This document shows, piece by piece, positions 1-12,262 of a DNA stretch of 64,000 nt (within the stretch, counting starts at the first letter, position 1; each line of letters starts with the position of its first letter). The notes beneath the pieces were generated by a model that saw only the letters and a program-made list of their open reading frames with translations, was not told the DNA's origin and ran no database searches. The position numbers were made by a program, and so were the translations under genes. Source of the DNA: Bombyx mori (lineage: Eukaryota; Arthropoda; Insecta; Lepidoptera; Bombycidae); assembly GCF_030269925.1 (NCBI RefSeq), contig NC_085116.1, forward strand, positions 682,001 to 746,000, read 5' to 3'.

Positions 1-332
1 TTGAATAGTTTTTGGTTCCTAAACTGTACATGTCTTTGGCAATATTTTAAAGATAACATTAATTTAAAGATAAACAAAGTAAATATAAAAAATTAAGAAG
101 TGAATCCTGCCGATATTCCGAAAATTAACAATCAGTATTTTACTGATAAATTAAACAACTAGATACATAAACATTGACTGATTTATGTTATGTATTTGAA
201 TTTTGAATATGGTTTCACGGTGTGTCTATTTTCTTTACGACATATGTAAACAAAAACCTTTTCATGTAATGTTTACCTCTGTATGTTAACCTTTGAAATT
301 TTTTTGTTTAAAAATAATGTTTTTTCTTTTTT
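1..332. other. AT-rich intergenic sequence
   Basis: Very AT-rich DNA with no open frame of note and no recognisable repeat boundary. I see nothing functional in it. Confidence 0.5.
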
Positions 333-577
333 AGATTTATTGAACTTTCTGTCATTGAGAAAAAAGAGGAGTTCAGTTTTACTTAATTCCGTAGTACTGT
401 GTAAATTAATAAATTGTGGAAAATAAAGGCATTAAATGTTATTTTCTTAATAGTGTACAGAAAACGCAATTAAGTATTTTATTATTGTTCAATCATTTTT
501 AGAATTATTTCACATCATTTATAAATTAACTAAAACTGAAATCCTCTTTTTTCTCAACGACAGAGTTCAGTAAATCT
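333..577. mobile_element. Short inverted-repeat element (MITE-like), family A
   Basis: The two ends (about 333-382 and 530-577) are inverted copies of each other over roughly 48 bp with few mismatches. The outer end reads AGATTTATTGAACTTTCTGT on one side and its reverse complement, slightly diverged, on the other; TA lies at both outer edges. There is no coding capacity. A second copy in the opposite orientation lies near 26290-26857, split by another insertion. Length, long terminal inverted repeats and TA edges suggest a non-autonomous DNA transposon; the superfamily is inference. Confidence 0.6.
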
Positions 578-1704
578 ATATAAGAAAAATACTTTTTTCA
601 AAACTTATAAGTTCCAAAGATTTTATATAAAAGTTACAAAAAAAGATGTTTCTTTACACATATATGTATATCTAAAATACTTTTTTGATTTTCCCCTTAA
701 ACCCAGGGACTTACTAAATCACTATGTCCACAGTATATTTGTGTCACTGCTGTGAATGAAATACAAAGCTTTTAAAAATTATTACAATTCAAGATTATTT
801 TAGGAGCTGTTTCTCATATAAACTCATGTGGATAGCTCCAGTTCGTTTAACATTGTGTTCACATGTTTTATATCAATACGCAGATGTTTCAATCTTGAAC
901 CCAAAAAAAAACTTTCTATTTACATGAAAAAAGTATAAGGGACTAAATCCACATGTATCAATGAAAACAATTAGCATGTAAATATGAAGATTATTCCATC
1001 TCAATACAACTTATAAAACGAACATCAAATAAATGTGTAATCAAAGATGGAATCTATGCGTTAAAAAGAAAACGGTCCACTTTTTTTAAACATTACACAA
1101 CCTAATTTTAATAATGACAAAAGTATAATCACAATTAAAATAAGTGTTACACAATAATATCGTTTGTCTGGTTCCTCTCATTGTACAGTAGTATTGACGC
1201 TTTCGATTGCATGTTTCGCCCATATTACAAATGGCGTGCCATTACACAATATCGGAAGATTATTAGGTTAAAAATATCTAGGATACTATGACGTGACACT
1301 AGTATTATTCAATAAATAACGACCTATGTTACTTTGTGTCGAAAACATTAATATTCATGTAGAATAAAGTATGTATTCAAATCATTTATATTAAAATATC
1401 ATTCGGTATTTTACGACCCGTTAGTATTAAGGTCAATTATTTCTAATTAATAATGCTTGATTAATTTGAATGATTTTAGATTAACACGCGACATACTGAT
1501 CGGTACAGATACATGCAGGCATAGTACGAGATAAGTAAAAGTTAGAAATGTAAACGACATTTTATTAGAAAATAAATAACTTATGCCTTTCCGTGTCGTT
1601 GATTTTGCATGAATATTAACGTGCGGTTCGCTGTACGCTTGTTCGTTAACAGATTGCGTAAACTTGCCTTTACCACCTATTGCGCTCAACTTTTCAGCAT
1701 AATT
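578..1704. other. Intergenic DNA downstream of the secreted-protein gene
   Basis: AT-rich, without convincing coding potential. TTTATT at about 1561-1566 is an AATAAA on the minus strand, about 140 bp past the stop codon of the minus-strand gene ending at 1705, and may be its polyadenylation signal. Confidence 0.4.
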
Positions 1705-4700
1705 TCATATCCTAAATCTGTAAGGGACTGCAGAAGGTTTGGCCTCTACTGGCTGTTTCTCTTCTTCGTCAGGAACATAATAATGCAGTTCGTAAGCCGG
1801 CGACAGTTCCACGGTGACGTTCTCACAGTGCGGATCGCAGGGCTTGTTCTCCAAAATGGAACCCGGTTTGGTAGCCGCTATGTCATTGTACAATCTTTTC
1901 ATAAAAGCAGTCGACGACGCCAATACTTTGCTATTATCCTCTATCTTCTTGTGAACGACGCTATTATTGTAGATAACAGGGAAATCAACCTTAAATCTCT
2001 CGCTGTTCTGGTTGAAGTTAGCAACGAACCTGTTCAGCACGTCTCTGCGGAACTGCGAGTCGTAGTCGTCATCCAGGCTCGGCGGTTGTCGTTTGTCGGT
2101 CGTCAATTTCGCCAACTCGTGAGCAGTGACCCCGCGGACCGGCGCTTCGGTGAACATGGCGTAATCTTGCCTGTCGTCATCGCCTCTGGCCGCTTCGTTG
2201 ATAAAATCGCCGTAATGCTTGACAACATAGGACGCTCTGTTGAAATGACCGTCGCTACCGTCAAATTCGGCATGCTGTTGCGGTACCGGTCCCGATTCGG
2301 TGAGATATAGATTTGTGTTAAAGTTCTCTGCTTTATATCTTGGGAAACCGGTTGGTTTGATTACACTCTCTTTTTTGGCTTCGGGTGTCGCGAGCAGTGT
2401 GCCTGAGAGGCCATCGCTCTCTGTGTCTTTAACCGTCAAGGAATTTACTTTGCTATGGATTACGTTGTGATCATTAGATGTCGGTGCAACACGAGGTGGG
2501 AAGAAATGAATGGTCGGCCTTCGATCCGGAAAGTAGTAGCCTGATGTAAATGTGACGGGTGTGGAAGTGTATGTCTCTTTAACTGGATGAGGATGTTTCT
2601 TGATGTCTATTTTTGTCAACGTAAGGTACTCTGCGTCGTACTCATCTGTTGTGTCGTAGTATTCAGCAACATTGTAGATTTTTGGCTTGTCTGTGTTAGA
2701 ATCAACGGTACCTTGCTGTGGATTAACATCTACATTAAAATTTCTTTTCTCATCGGGCTTTTGCATAACTGTGCTTGGAGTGGAAGTTGGTCCATTTGAG
2801 ATTTGAATTTTCGACTTATTGCCAGCTTCATTAGAGTTGTCTTTTTCTTCGTAATCACTGTAGACTGTATCCCCGAATTTATTGATTCTCTTCTTCTTAG
2901 ATTTTCTCACTTCAGCAATTTTTTCTAATCTCTCTCTCAAATCTGGTATGCCACCTTTACTGTCTCTTTCTCCAAGACTGTTAAGTATGGTTTCGGTTTT
3001 GTTTCTCAAAACTTGCGTAAACGATTTAGACGCGTTTTTTGGTTTGAATACGATTCCCAGTGAACTTATACTCTCATTTCTCCAGCTATTGTCATCTGGA
3101 TCTCGAACGAACGGCTTAGCTGGTTGCACTTCCAACCTCTTCATTGGTTTATAATTTGGACTTACTGTATATAAGTCAGCGTTCTTAATGGGCTCGTGTA
3201 TGATTGGTTGAATGTTTAAGTCTTCGTTTGCTTGTTCTTTGTTTGTTTCATTTCTTGGAGTGTCCATTGTAGTACTTGCCTGCGCAGCAAGTGGCTTGAC
3301 TCCTTCATGCGGCGATGGGATATCGTGATTTCTATCAGCATTTTCCGCGTTGTCTTTTATTACTTCTTCTTTCAATAGTTGCTCATTGATAAGATCTTCT
3401 GACTGCAAAAATAGATGAATGTTATTAATTGTACAACTCCGGAAGAACTACTTTTTTGGTTTAGTTGATACGCGAATAAATGGTTACAAGTGTCCATTGA
3501 CAATACAACTAACTATTTCGGGGTTGAAAAAGATGAAATTAAAACACAAAATGTTTTACGTTAATTACGCAAATTCATAGGCAGTTTGTAAGTCTATCTA
3601 TTATTGGTTTCAATATATTACAAGACGTTACTCCTTCGTCGTGGATGCTGTACATGAAAACATGTAATATTATACATTTCCAATTATATATTTCCTTAAA
3701 AAGGACATCAGCCCCAGTATTTGGAGAATTAATTCTAGCACAGTCGTATCATCCGATACCGGTACATTAAGTTCCATTACTAATGGGTAATGTATAACCT
3801 TGCATTGTGAAGCCATAGACACTTCATAAATAAATAAAAACAGAACTGTAACTTACCATTTGACCTACCGACTCTGTTAAACTAATATTTTTGTTTTCCG
3901 TCTCTTTGGGTTGGTCTTCAACAAACTCTAATTTATCATGTAAGTGTTCGGTTGTAGTGGACTGAGGAACAGTCTTTCCAGAGTAGTCTAAATATCCGGC
4001 TCGCATCGACGACACCATGCCCACCCTCGTTTCAGGCTTTATCGAACTTATTTCCGTAATTATTTCATAGCTACTATGAGATTCATTTTTCGATTTTTCA
4101 TTAGTACTTAAAACTAATTCTTTTGATCGTTCCGTTGAAACTGTAGGTATTTCAGTCAGAACGGCTTCCGATTTTATATTGTTTCCTTCTCTATTTTGTT
4201 TAGAAATTGATATACTTCCATCAGTAGTCAATGCGCTGGATGGCACCTTATGCGTAACGATTGTCACATAATCTTCCGCTGGTCGCGCAGTGCTTTGCAA
4301 TTTTGTTTCATCATTAAAAGTAACATGCTCATCGGCTTTATTTAAAAAAAAAGTTGTATCTTCTACATTGCGAGCGTCATTGGTTAACACGTAGTCACTC
4401 GTGAACGGTTGCATATCAACAGTTGAGCTTAATTCATTGATATCCTGGATCAAATCTTTTGATACAGTAAATGCATTAGTGAGACTAGTTAATGTTGTTG
4501 TATCGTGACTTTCCTGGACCGCTGTTGTTACATCATAAAAGTCCGAGCTATTAGTGGTAGAAATTATTTCGGATGCACTGCGACTTTCGTTGATCGGCGC
4601 TGTTAAGGCGTGTTCAGTTGATTTTAATGTAACCATGTTATGGTTATGACGCACCTCTGTAAATTGTACCGGTGTCGTACTGCTATTCGTTGTTGGAGAT

Positions 4701-5086
4701 AAAGGTGGATACTGTTCATTGTATCTAGTTAATAATTCATCATGCACAAGCGTAGTCGTAGTATTTTCTTTTGATGCATTAAATATTTCTCTTAGGTGAT
4801 CTGAAGTAGGTAATTTTTCGAAATTACCTTTAACTTTTTCAACAGCTATGTTTTTCTCTGAGTTTCCACCTTCTTTATTTCGTTCAAATGATTTAATATC
4901 GTTGGGTCTTTTCAGTTCATTTTTTACTTCCAGTAAAGTACTTTCGTCAGCTATGAGGTCTACGGCCGGTAATTGTTCGCTTTTGTCTCTGGGCCGATGT
5001 AATGAAAACCCGTAGACAGTCGAGTCTAAGATCATCAATAATGTCAATGTTACTGCAAATACCCTGGAAATTGAAAAAATACGCAT
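1705..5086 (-). CDS. Large secreted Ser/Thr- and acid-rich protein, unrecognised
   Basis: Two exons join cleanly: 5086-3857 and 3402-1705. The donor GTAAGT follows the codon for Met at 3859-3857, and a pyrimidine-rich TTTTGCAG precedes the TCA codon at 3402. Both sides are phase 0, giving 410 + 565 = 975 residues. The N-terminus has a short basic start and a hydrophobic run (about residues 9-22), a likely signal peptide. The rest is hydrophilic, rich in Ser, Thr, Asp, Glu and Asn in the first exon. The second half holds Tyr/Pro-rich patches and a single Cys pair (CDPHC) about 40 residues from the end. No membrane segment, known domain or tandem repeat is visible. A strong acceptor (TTTTTTCAATTTCCAG, exon from 5063) overlaps the start, so the true Met may lie in an unseen upstream exon. 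I do not recognise the family; an extracellular or cuticle-associated role would be a guess. Confidence 0.75.
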
Positions 5087-6423
5087 TTAAATTAAACTTT
5101 CAAGAATTATTTTGAATGACCAGAAAAGTGCTAAAGATACTAAGCAATATTACAAAATCTTATTAACAATCTAATTTAATATTACTAAATCTATTACAAA
5201 ATCATATGCTTTGTATGGACTCTAATCATTGCTGAGCTAGTTTCTCAATAGCACTAGCCCTACCTACTACTAACATTAACACTAACACCTTAACCCACCT
5301 ATTTTTCACACAAAGATGTATGTGTAAAATATTTCCATATCAATACAAAGCCAAAAATTATACGTAGGTACCCACTCAAGACTCTGAATGAAAACAATAA
5401 AAAAAGCAGCTCATCATCGCAATCTATGATTGGCTAGATCTAAATCAAACTACAATTTTAAAGTTTATAAATACCAAGGTAATGATCTTGGACAATGGGA
5501 CCATTCATTCATATCTTCAAAATTATCATAATAATTACAATATTCGTTAGGACAATGGATGTTTTAAACAAACACATGTCTATTGTAAGAAACGTGTTAT
5601 GATTGTATATTATTACATATCTACTACTATTTTTAACCTCATTTTACGTATTTAGAAAGTGAATGTTCAAAGTTACGAGTAATTTCAGTTATGTAAAATT
5701 AATGAGCAGTGATGTAGTGAATTGTATTTTGACAGTGAACTTTGACACATTTTTCTTGAAATCAGTGGGTACCTACGTTTCCTGATTTTTAGCAGTGGTT
5801 GTGAATTAGCATCGGCCTCCTGCTTATTTTGTCGTCCTGCGAACCAATCGTGAACCTATCTTTATTTGCGTTACCGATATCACAACTTTTTTGTTCCTAC
5901 TGTGAATTTCTAAAATGTCGATATAGATCTTGGCCGAACCGTTGTGTTGTAAATTTTCTATCATTTATGTTTTGTTGCAGAAAATACAAGAGATAATCTA
6001 TAAAATGATCATAAATGAGAAAGTAGACATCAAACTTTCGAATTTATGACATTTTGTTCGCATTTATTATCATGTCTTACTTTTCATTCAATTACAAATA
6101 TAAACGCGGAAGAACCTTAGTGAACAATTACTAGTTCATTTCAGAAGTAAATATCATTGTTGCGAAGATATACGGAAAATTTACGTATTTGATAATACGG
6201 CTAGCCATAACATCGAATTGGGCTATTGTAGGCACCATTATATTGAACCAGCTAAGTCATTGTAATAATGAGTAAGTAGATAAACTAACTATATCTTTTG
6301 TATTTGGGTTTCAATTCTTGAAGTACTTGCGGAATCAATAAGTACTAATTTATATTAACAGAGATGAATGAAAATTATATAAAGTTTTACGTAAATTTAC
6401 AAATAGTTTTATTGTTATATACA
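5087..6423. other. Intergenic DNA upstream of the secreted-protein gene
   Basis: AT-rich, with no convincing exon. It should contain the promoter of the minus-strand gene and possibly a short first exon, but no core promoter or splice site stands out. Confidence 0.35.
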
Positions 6424-6646
6424 GAGCAGCCAAGCTCACGGCCCACTTGGCTTACCACAGCCTTTAGATATCATAACGTGAATGCCGCCAACACCTTGAG
6501 GCACGAGGACGACATTTTAAATGTATTGTTCAATTTGCGGCTGTCCCATCCTTCAAACCGGAACGTACAGCCGTGTCGCGGCGGCAATGTGCTGGATAAT
6601 GCTGCGAGTGTGCGGGCTTGCAATACGGCCTACTACCAGTAAACAC
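6424..6646 (-). mobile_element. Degenerate Bm1-like SINE body
   Basis: In reverse orientation it retains the tail-proximal GAGCTC-like segment, the block around CTTGAG, the block around CCTTCAAACCG and the final CTACCAGTAA, but is heavily mutated. The tRNA-like head is absent. Small open frames across it are chance. Confidence 0.6.
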
Positions 6647-7617
6647 CGATGGACGAACGTAGTACACCGGTATAATACTTGGAGGACGCAGCTGCTTATT
6701 CTCCGATTAATTCTTTAGTCGATTTTTCGACACCCACGGGGAAACATGGAGCGGTGCTATTCTTCGCCATTTTAGCATTTATTAATTTTATTTTTGCAAT
6801 TTTAAAATGTTGTTGCTTGTTTTTTTTTATTTGTTGCCATGACAATAAGGGTGTGAATGCCCTGCACGTCCTCGCCACTCGCCTTAGAACGTTTCATTTA
6901 CACCCGGTATCGTGATACCAAATTCTAGTGTCGCAACGTACGTAATGGTCATGTAACACGTATAGTCATCGCGATACTTACTCGGGACGATGTATCGATT
7001 CGGGTTCAGAATCGATTATTTAGCACGCATCGTCACGCGATCAGTATATAACCGTTTGGTATGGAAACTGGATTAACTAGTCGCAGTTACATATTATCTA
7101 TTGTAAATAATGAATCCAATAAACTCATTTTTTAGGTTTATTAAAATTAATTAAGTGCAGCAAGAACATTCTAGTAGCATGTTATGTATTGCGCTCTCTT
7201 GTTCTAGTGGCTTATGATCGACCACCAACTGGTCGCTGAGTAAACTTTATAGTTTATATATTTCGCTGCGTTTGAGGACATCATCACAACAGATACATGT
7301 GAGAGACTCGTCAACAGAGTGGTCAAGCGATCTGACACAAAACTGCTAGCAGAAAGGTAGTAGAAGAGGCTACTTTTATTTTAAACTATCAAAAAGATAG
7401 ATAGTTTGAGCGACTACACAAACCCATCAAAAGTCCTGTCTCCCAACTTATCACATACGTGTCAAATGACAAAGTATACACTGCTGCAACGATTGCATTG
7501 ACAACAGACTGAATACACCAAGGAGCCGTGAATAGAAACCCTTACATAATAATATTTGCAGCAAAATCTAGAATGTGACTAAAATTTAAACACGTTCAAT
7601 ATTTAATATCTATTCGT
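6647..7617. other. Intergenic DNA
   Basis: No exon, RNA gene or clear repeat boundary recognised. Short open frames here have no matching splice sites. Confidence 0.35.
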
Positions 7618-7836
7618 TACTCACAAGACGTCCTACCACTAGTAATTACGCAAATAATAATGTTGCGGGTTTGATTTTTATTACACGATGTTATTCCTAC
7701 ACCGTGAAAGTCAATCGTGAACAATTGTTGTACGTATTTCATTAGAAACATTGGTCATTGGGATTCGAACACCGATACAGTCGCATTGCTCCAAACGAAT
7801 GCACCGGACGTCTTATCCTTTAGGCCACGACGACTT
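7618..7836 (-). mobile_element. Bm1-like SINE, head and middle only
   Basis: Read on the minus strand it begins with a tRNA-like head: a box A-like GTGGCCTAAAGGATAAGACG and a box B-like GGTGTTCGAATCCC. The linker that ends before TACTGGTGGTAGGACC follows. It stops shortly after that block, so the 3' half is missing. This is a tRNA-derived SINE head, not a functional tRNA gene: no CCA-ready acceptor stem or anticodon arm can be folded confidently. Confidence 0.75.
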
Positions 7837-8672
7837 CAAACTTGCGACCACGATTATGACTCTTTGTAGCACGTGCACCGAAATGTACGATTTACAGTAA
7901 ATATGACACAGAATATACCAAGATTACAAGATACCGGAAATAATGCCATATGTGTCTCACCCGAAATCGTTCATATACTTTTTGACAGCTGTCCATAATG
8001 TCAGATGACATAACGCGCACAGACAGGACACCTGAATGTGCACGTTATGGTTCATAACAGCATGTAATGGGACCGGTTTGTTGCTACACGAATTATATAA
8101 AATCTATCGACAATACACACAAATATGCATCAACTCTCTCTGTTTTACATTTTCATATTGAACGCTTAGATTTTAAACGAATATAGAACATAAATGTAGC
8201 GAACCTATAAAATATCTGTTTACTTGAATACATAGGTTTCTATTGTTAGTTCAATAATGTTTGAAACATTGAAAACTTAAATTTAAAATTCAGAACTCTA
8301 CGACCATAATATTCGCCTAAAATTTTAGTATTAGCTTTATTCAACTTGTTGGAATACACATTACTGTACGAATGAAATGTAAGGTGAGTACTTAAGTTAA
8401 GGTAAGTAATTTTGTAATTGTTTTAAGTTTACACACAGAATACTGAGTTTTAAAGTTGTAAAACGTAAATCAAAGGTATGACGTAAAATTATGTCTTCGT
8501 TCGTAGAAGAGATTTCGAAAACGACGTCCCCGCATTATAATTAACCGGAAAAGATCTAATAGCATTAATTTAACGAGCCAACGGATATTACGTTGCCTTA
8601 AATAAACTATTTTACTTTTATTGAGCGTCAAATAAATCAATTACATCACGCTGTTAAACAATGCCATAAAAT
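7837..8672. other. Intergenic DNA
   Basis: No gene or repeat boundary recognised; low-complexity AT-rich stretches only. Confidence 0.35.
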
Positions 8673-8797
8673 TTTATGCAGCGTGACGGCCGTCAACCAC
8701 TTTGAGACATCAAAGTGGTTGACGGCAGTCACGCTGCGATGTCCATGGGCCCCGGTAACAACTAAACACCAGATGAGTCCGGAACTCGTACTCCACT
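8673..8797. mobile_element. Head-to-head pair of Bm1-like SINE fragments forming a hairpin
   Basis: The arms 8678-8704 and 8711-8737 are complementary over 27 bp with one mismatch, with a 6-base loop. The right arm and what follows (to about 8797) read like the Bm1 3' segment in plus orientation, including ATGTCCATGGGCCCCGGTAAC and ACACCAG; the left arm is the same segment reversed. It therefore looks like two inverted SINE fragments. Confidence 0.6.
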
Positions 8798-8929
8798 GCC
8801 AATCTAGAGCAATATAAAATCTTTATTTTGAACTGAAGACAGGGTAGAGAGTTATCATTGTCGAAGTTGAAACAGTTACAATACCTATTGGGTAACATGT
8901 GCTACTGCGGCACGTCCTACCACAACATA

Positions 8930-9520
8930 TACGGAACATAGTATTCCTTCAATAAGCTCAGCATAAGACGGCCCTGTACGAAGCCTAGTATGGCGTCAGG
9001 GGCGCGTTCCAACGTCCCATCACGATCAGAGGTTATCTCCACGTTGAGTCGCCATTAATGTTGGCGGGTGAGTCTCCGCCTCCAACCACCGTGTCCTGGA
9101 CGTAGCATGCCTCCAACTATCCAGAGCCTAGATCCTCGATGATGGTTGACCACGATGCAAGCCGAATTCGGGTTTATCATGTCGCGCCACTAATGCGAAA
9201 CAGTATTTCGACGCGGTCTTGACATACGGATGGGCTCAAGAACCAGATCGTCGTGAAAATCAACATTCCTCCTACATCCCGGTGCTCTGAGAGCTATCCT
9301 ACAAATACTCTTATTATTTGGAGTGAGTCTGTGCATGTGCGTCGCGTAACCACACTCGCTTAGGTCATGGTTGAGACTGTTTACTTCGCTTGTACAACTG
9401 GCGAGACCAAGCGCGGCGTGGTCGCGGACAGAATTTACGTTACAGTAGGTAACCTGAACATTCCGGGTTGCTCGTCCCGTCTTCTAAACCCTCAATCTCG
9501 ACAGACCTTCATGTGATGGT
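8930..9520 (-). pseudogene. Very decayed LINE reverse-transcriptase remnant
   Basis: On the minus strand the stretch near 9240-9390 is alignable by eye to the intact Jockey-like element at 41220-41380: the blocks GTCGTCGTGAAAATC, AGAGCTATCCT and CTTAGGTCATGG correspond to blocks there in the same order. No frame stays open for more than a few dozen codons. The limits are approximate. Confidence 0.35.
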
Positions 9521-9718
9521 GCATAGTACCGCCGCCCTTGTTCAATGTCTACACAATATTTATAATGCAAGTAACTCTAACAGATGGAGTTACAATTAGT
9601 GGGTAAAGAACCACAAACTTGAAGTGTATAGCTTACACCACCTTATCCGCAACTAGTCAATGGTCAAAGCTATATACTGACTCGGCGGTGCAATAGCGTA
9701 ATAACCTAATTAGCATAA

Positions 9719-10321
9719 TTTATAACAGTTGATTCCAAGCTGCAGTGGGGTCCTCACATATGCAAGTTAGCGAGTAGGCTTATTTCTGCAGCGTTTGCGG
9801 TAAAAAAAATACGAATGTATATTAATGAAGATACGGCACGCCTGGTTTATTTTAGTTATTTTCATAGTGTTATGTCCTATGGCATTTTGCTATGGGGCAA
9901 TGCTGCCGATGTCGAAACGATTTTCATCCTGCAGAAGAGGGCTATTCGTGCTATTTATAATATGCACCCGAGGGAATCCTTGAGGGACAAGTTTAAGGAA
10001 ATCAAAATTCTAACTTTAGCGTCCCAATACATTTTTGAAAATTTATTGTACGTGCGTAAAAACATTGAAGAATTCCCCAGAGTCTGCGATTTGCATAATG
10101 TGAACACTAGGAACAAACATAGGCTTGCGTTGCCGGCGGCTCGAATTAAGAAAATAAGCAACTTTTTTAGGGGGCTGGGTGTACAGCTTTTCAACAAGAT
10201 CCCACTAAACGTTCAACTACTACCTGTTCATAGATTTAAGAAAACTGTTAAGGAACGTTTGTGCAACAAGGCATATTATAAAGTTAAGGATTATTTACTA
10301 GATGGCACTACGTGGGAATGA
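9719..10321 (+). CDS. C-terminal fragment of LINE reverse transcriptase
   Basis: The frame is open from 9719 to the TGA ending at 10321. It starts inside the protein with DSKLQWGPHI, the connection region after the RT core, followed by the thumb-like segment with SYGILLWGN and LQKRAIRAI, typical of LINE ORF2 C-termini. The catalytic palm, the endonuclease and the start codon are all missing, so it cannot encode an active enzyme. An in-frame TAA just upstream (9716-9718) marks the break. Confidence 0.75.
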   Translation, partial: FITVDSKLQWGPHICKLASRLISAAFAVKKIRMYINEDTARLVYFSYFHSVMSYGILLWGNAADVETIFILQKRAIRAIYNMHPRESLRDKFKEIKILTLASQYIFENLLYVRKNIEEFPRVCDLHNVNTRNKHRLALPAARIKKISNFFRGLGVQLFNKIPLNVQLLPVHRFKKTVKERLCNKAYYKVKDYLLDGTTWE

Positions 10322-10622
10322 GGCGCTCGCTCCTGGCCTTTTCATTTTTCATTATTATTATTATTATTTTTAATTGTATTTTTTTGACTTGTTTTTTCTT
10401 TTATTGTGAATATTTCTATTTATTTAAAAAAAAGAAAATATTTGAGAAAAAACAAAAAAAAAAAGCCCGCTGAGTTTGTTTCGCCGGTTCTTCTCAGGAC
10501 TGTGGCTTTTTTTGGAACCGGTGGTAGAGTTAACATTGTTATTTGTATTTTGACATTCAACAAGTGTGTCATACTGACATCTAAGTTGAAATAAATGATT
10601 TTGAATTTGAATTTGAATTGAA
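9719..10622 (+). mobile_element. 5'-truncated CR1/L2-like LINE with 3' tail
   Basis: It contains the last about 200 codons of a reverse-transcriptase ORF (9719-10321), then a roughly 300 bp 3' UTR with the block GCTGAGTTTGTTTCGCCGG and a terminal simple repeat of the TTTGAA type near 10600-10620. Short terminal repeats instead of poly(A) are usual for the CR1/L2 group. A more degraded copy of the same UTR is at 27118-27260. Confidence 0.65.
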
Positions 10623-10800
10623 TTTTGAGCGCCCCAGACTCCAAGCCAGGGGCAGTTGTTAGATTCAGACAAACATTCATGTGACGAACAGGTTGATTTG
10701 TTCTTTGTTTGGGTGTTCAGTGACTATATATGTATATATTCAAAGTTGTATAAGTATTTATATTAGTCTCGTGTTCCCATAATACAGAAAATTGTAGTAT

Positions 10801-11046
10801 TTTTTTTTATTGCTTAGATGGATGTACGAGCTCACAGCCTATCTGGTGTTAAGTGGTTACTGGAGCCCATAGACATCTATAACGTAAATGCGCCACCCAC
10901 CTTGAGATATAATTTCTAAGGTCTTAGTATGGTTACTACGGCTACCCCACCCCCCAAACCGAAACGCATTACTGCTTCACGGCAGAAATAGGCGGGGTGG
11001 CGGTACCTATCCATGCGGACTCACAAGAGGTCCTACCACCCGTAAT
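10801..11046 (-). mobile_element. Bm1-like SINE body, 5'-truncated
   Basis: On the minus strand it runs from ATTACGGGTGGTAGGACC to the A-rich tail (the T-run at 10801-10808) with good agreement to the other copies. The tRNA-like head is absent, as expected from truncated reverse transcription. Confidence 0.85.
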
Positions 11047-11771
11047 AGCAGTTTTGAGAGCATATCTAGAGCAAATACTTCTTAGGATGGGGCGCTTAAA
11101 GCCTTGAACGTGGATCGAAGGTAAATCGTAAAAGACCGAACTGCGGAGCATTGACCACAGTTACAACAACCCACCCGCCGAGTGGACCGCAACCTTTGAA
11201 CTTTAATATCAACAATGCTTTCAAGAGGAAAGTAGTAGGCCGAATTCCGGAACAATGTCTCCATTATAAAAAAAAAACTTGGCCTAGTTAGATACGGGTC
11301 AACCTAATAAATTGATAGGAAGTCCTGCCTAATATGTACGTTTCACATAACTTCTTTGATAATTATACAGATTTCATTGATAGATGACGCTTTCTGATTA
11401 TATGTTTATGTATTCGATGTGATGAGAAAGCGGTTTTAATCATTATTGCGTATTATGTGTGTTGTGTATGTAAATTATGTTTTTAACCTATTAACGTGAT
11501 CATGCGTATTCGTTAGTTACCTCTTGGTATATGTCCATTATAGTTCCGAATTATGTAAAACGCGATTATTCTAGAAAATTTGAAGGCGTTAAGCGATTAC
11601 TGGAGCCCATGAAGATCATAAGGTATATTTACGTAGTTGGTAGTACTGATTAGCTTCTCGCTAGCGGATGGAGCCACGGCCAAAGAAACGACCTTCGACA
11701 GAAAATTCTAGACCAATATGACTTGAGTATCAGACAGTTTCGCAAAAATAATAATATATGAAGTAAACATT
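11047..11771. other. Spacer between two inverted SINE copies
   Basis: It holds a short minus-strand Bm1-like scrap at about 11588-11625 (GATTACTGGAGCCCAT). Nothing else is recognised. Confidence 0.4.
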
Positions 11772-12024
11772 TTACTGGTGGTAGGACCTCTTGTGAGTCC
11801 GCGCGGGTAGGTACCACCACACTGCCTATTTCTGCCGTGAAGCAGTAATGCGTTTCGGTTTGAAGGGTGGGGTAGCCATTGTAACTATACTGAGATCTTA
11901 GAACTTATATCTCAAGGTGGGTGGCGCATTTACTACGTTGTAGATGTCCATGGGATCCAGTAATCACTTAACACCAGGTGGGATGTGAGCTCGTCCATCC
12001 ATCTAAGTAATAAAAATAAAACAT
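11772..12024 (+). mobile_element. Bm1-like SINE body, 5'-truncated
   Basis: It starts at TACTGGTGGTAGGACCTCTT and ends in AAGTAATAAAAATAAAAC, the A-rich tail. With the copy at 10801-11046 it forms an inverted pair about 725 bp apart. Confidence 0.88.
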
Positions 12025-12262
12025 TTTGGAAATGTAAACAGTTGCCATGATAAGGAATGTGGATAAGTATAAGTTATATAATATCTAAGCTTTCGGTGAA
12101 GGCATGGGTGGCGCAGGATCGATATGGACGGGTCCGGTAAGTAATAATAATAATAACTGGGAACAAATCATGCACGGTCATTCGACCCCAAAGTATGATT
12201 CCCCGTGTTATGGTACCAGATACTGAACATACTTATATACGTTTAAATATATACACAACTAG

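Noticed and set aside
1609..2310. 233-codon open frame on the plus strand
   Set aside because: It lies antisense to the second exon of the secreted-protein gene, has no recognisable domain, and looks like a by-product of that exon's codon use.
7740..7837. Possible tRNA gene
   Set aside because: The A and B boxes belong to the head of a Bm1-like SINE and the acceptor stem does not pair. The same applies to 12540, 32340, 36126, 37297 and 48360.
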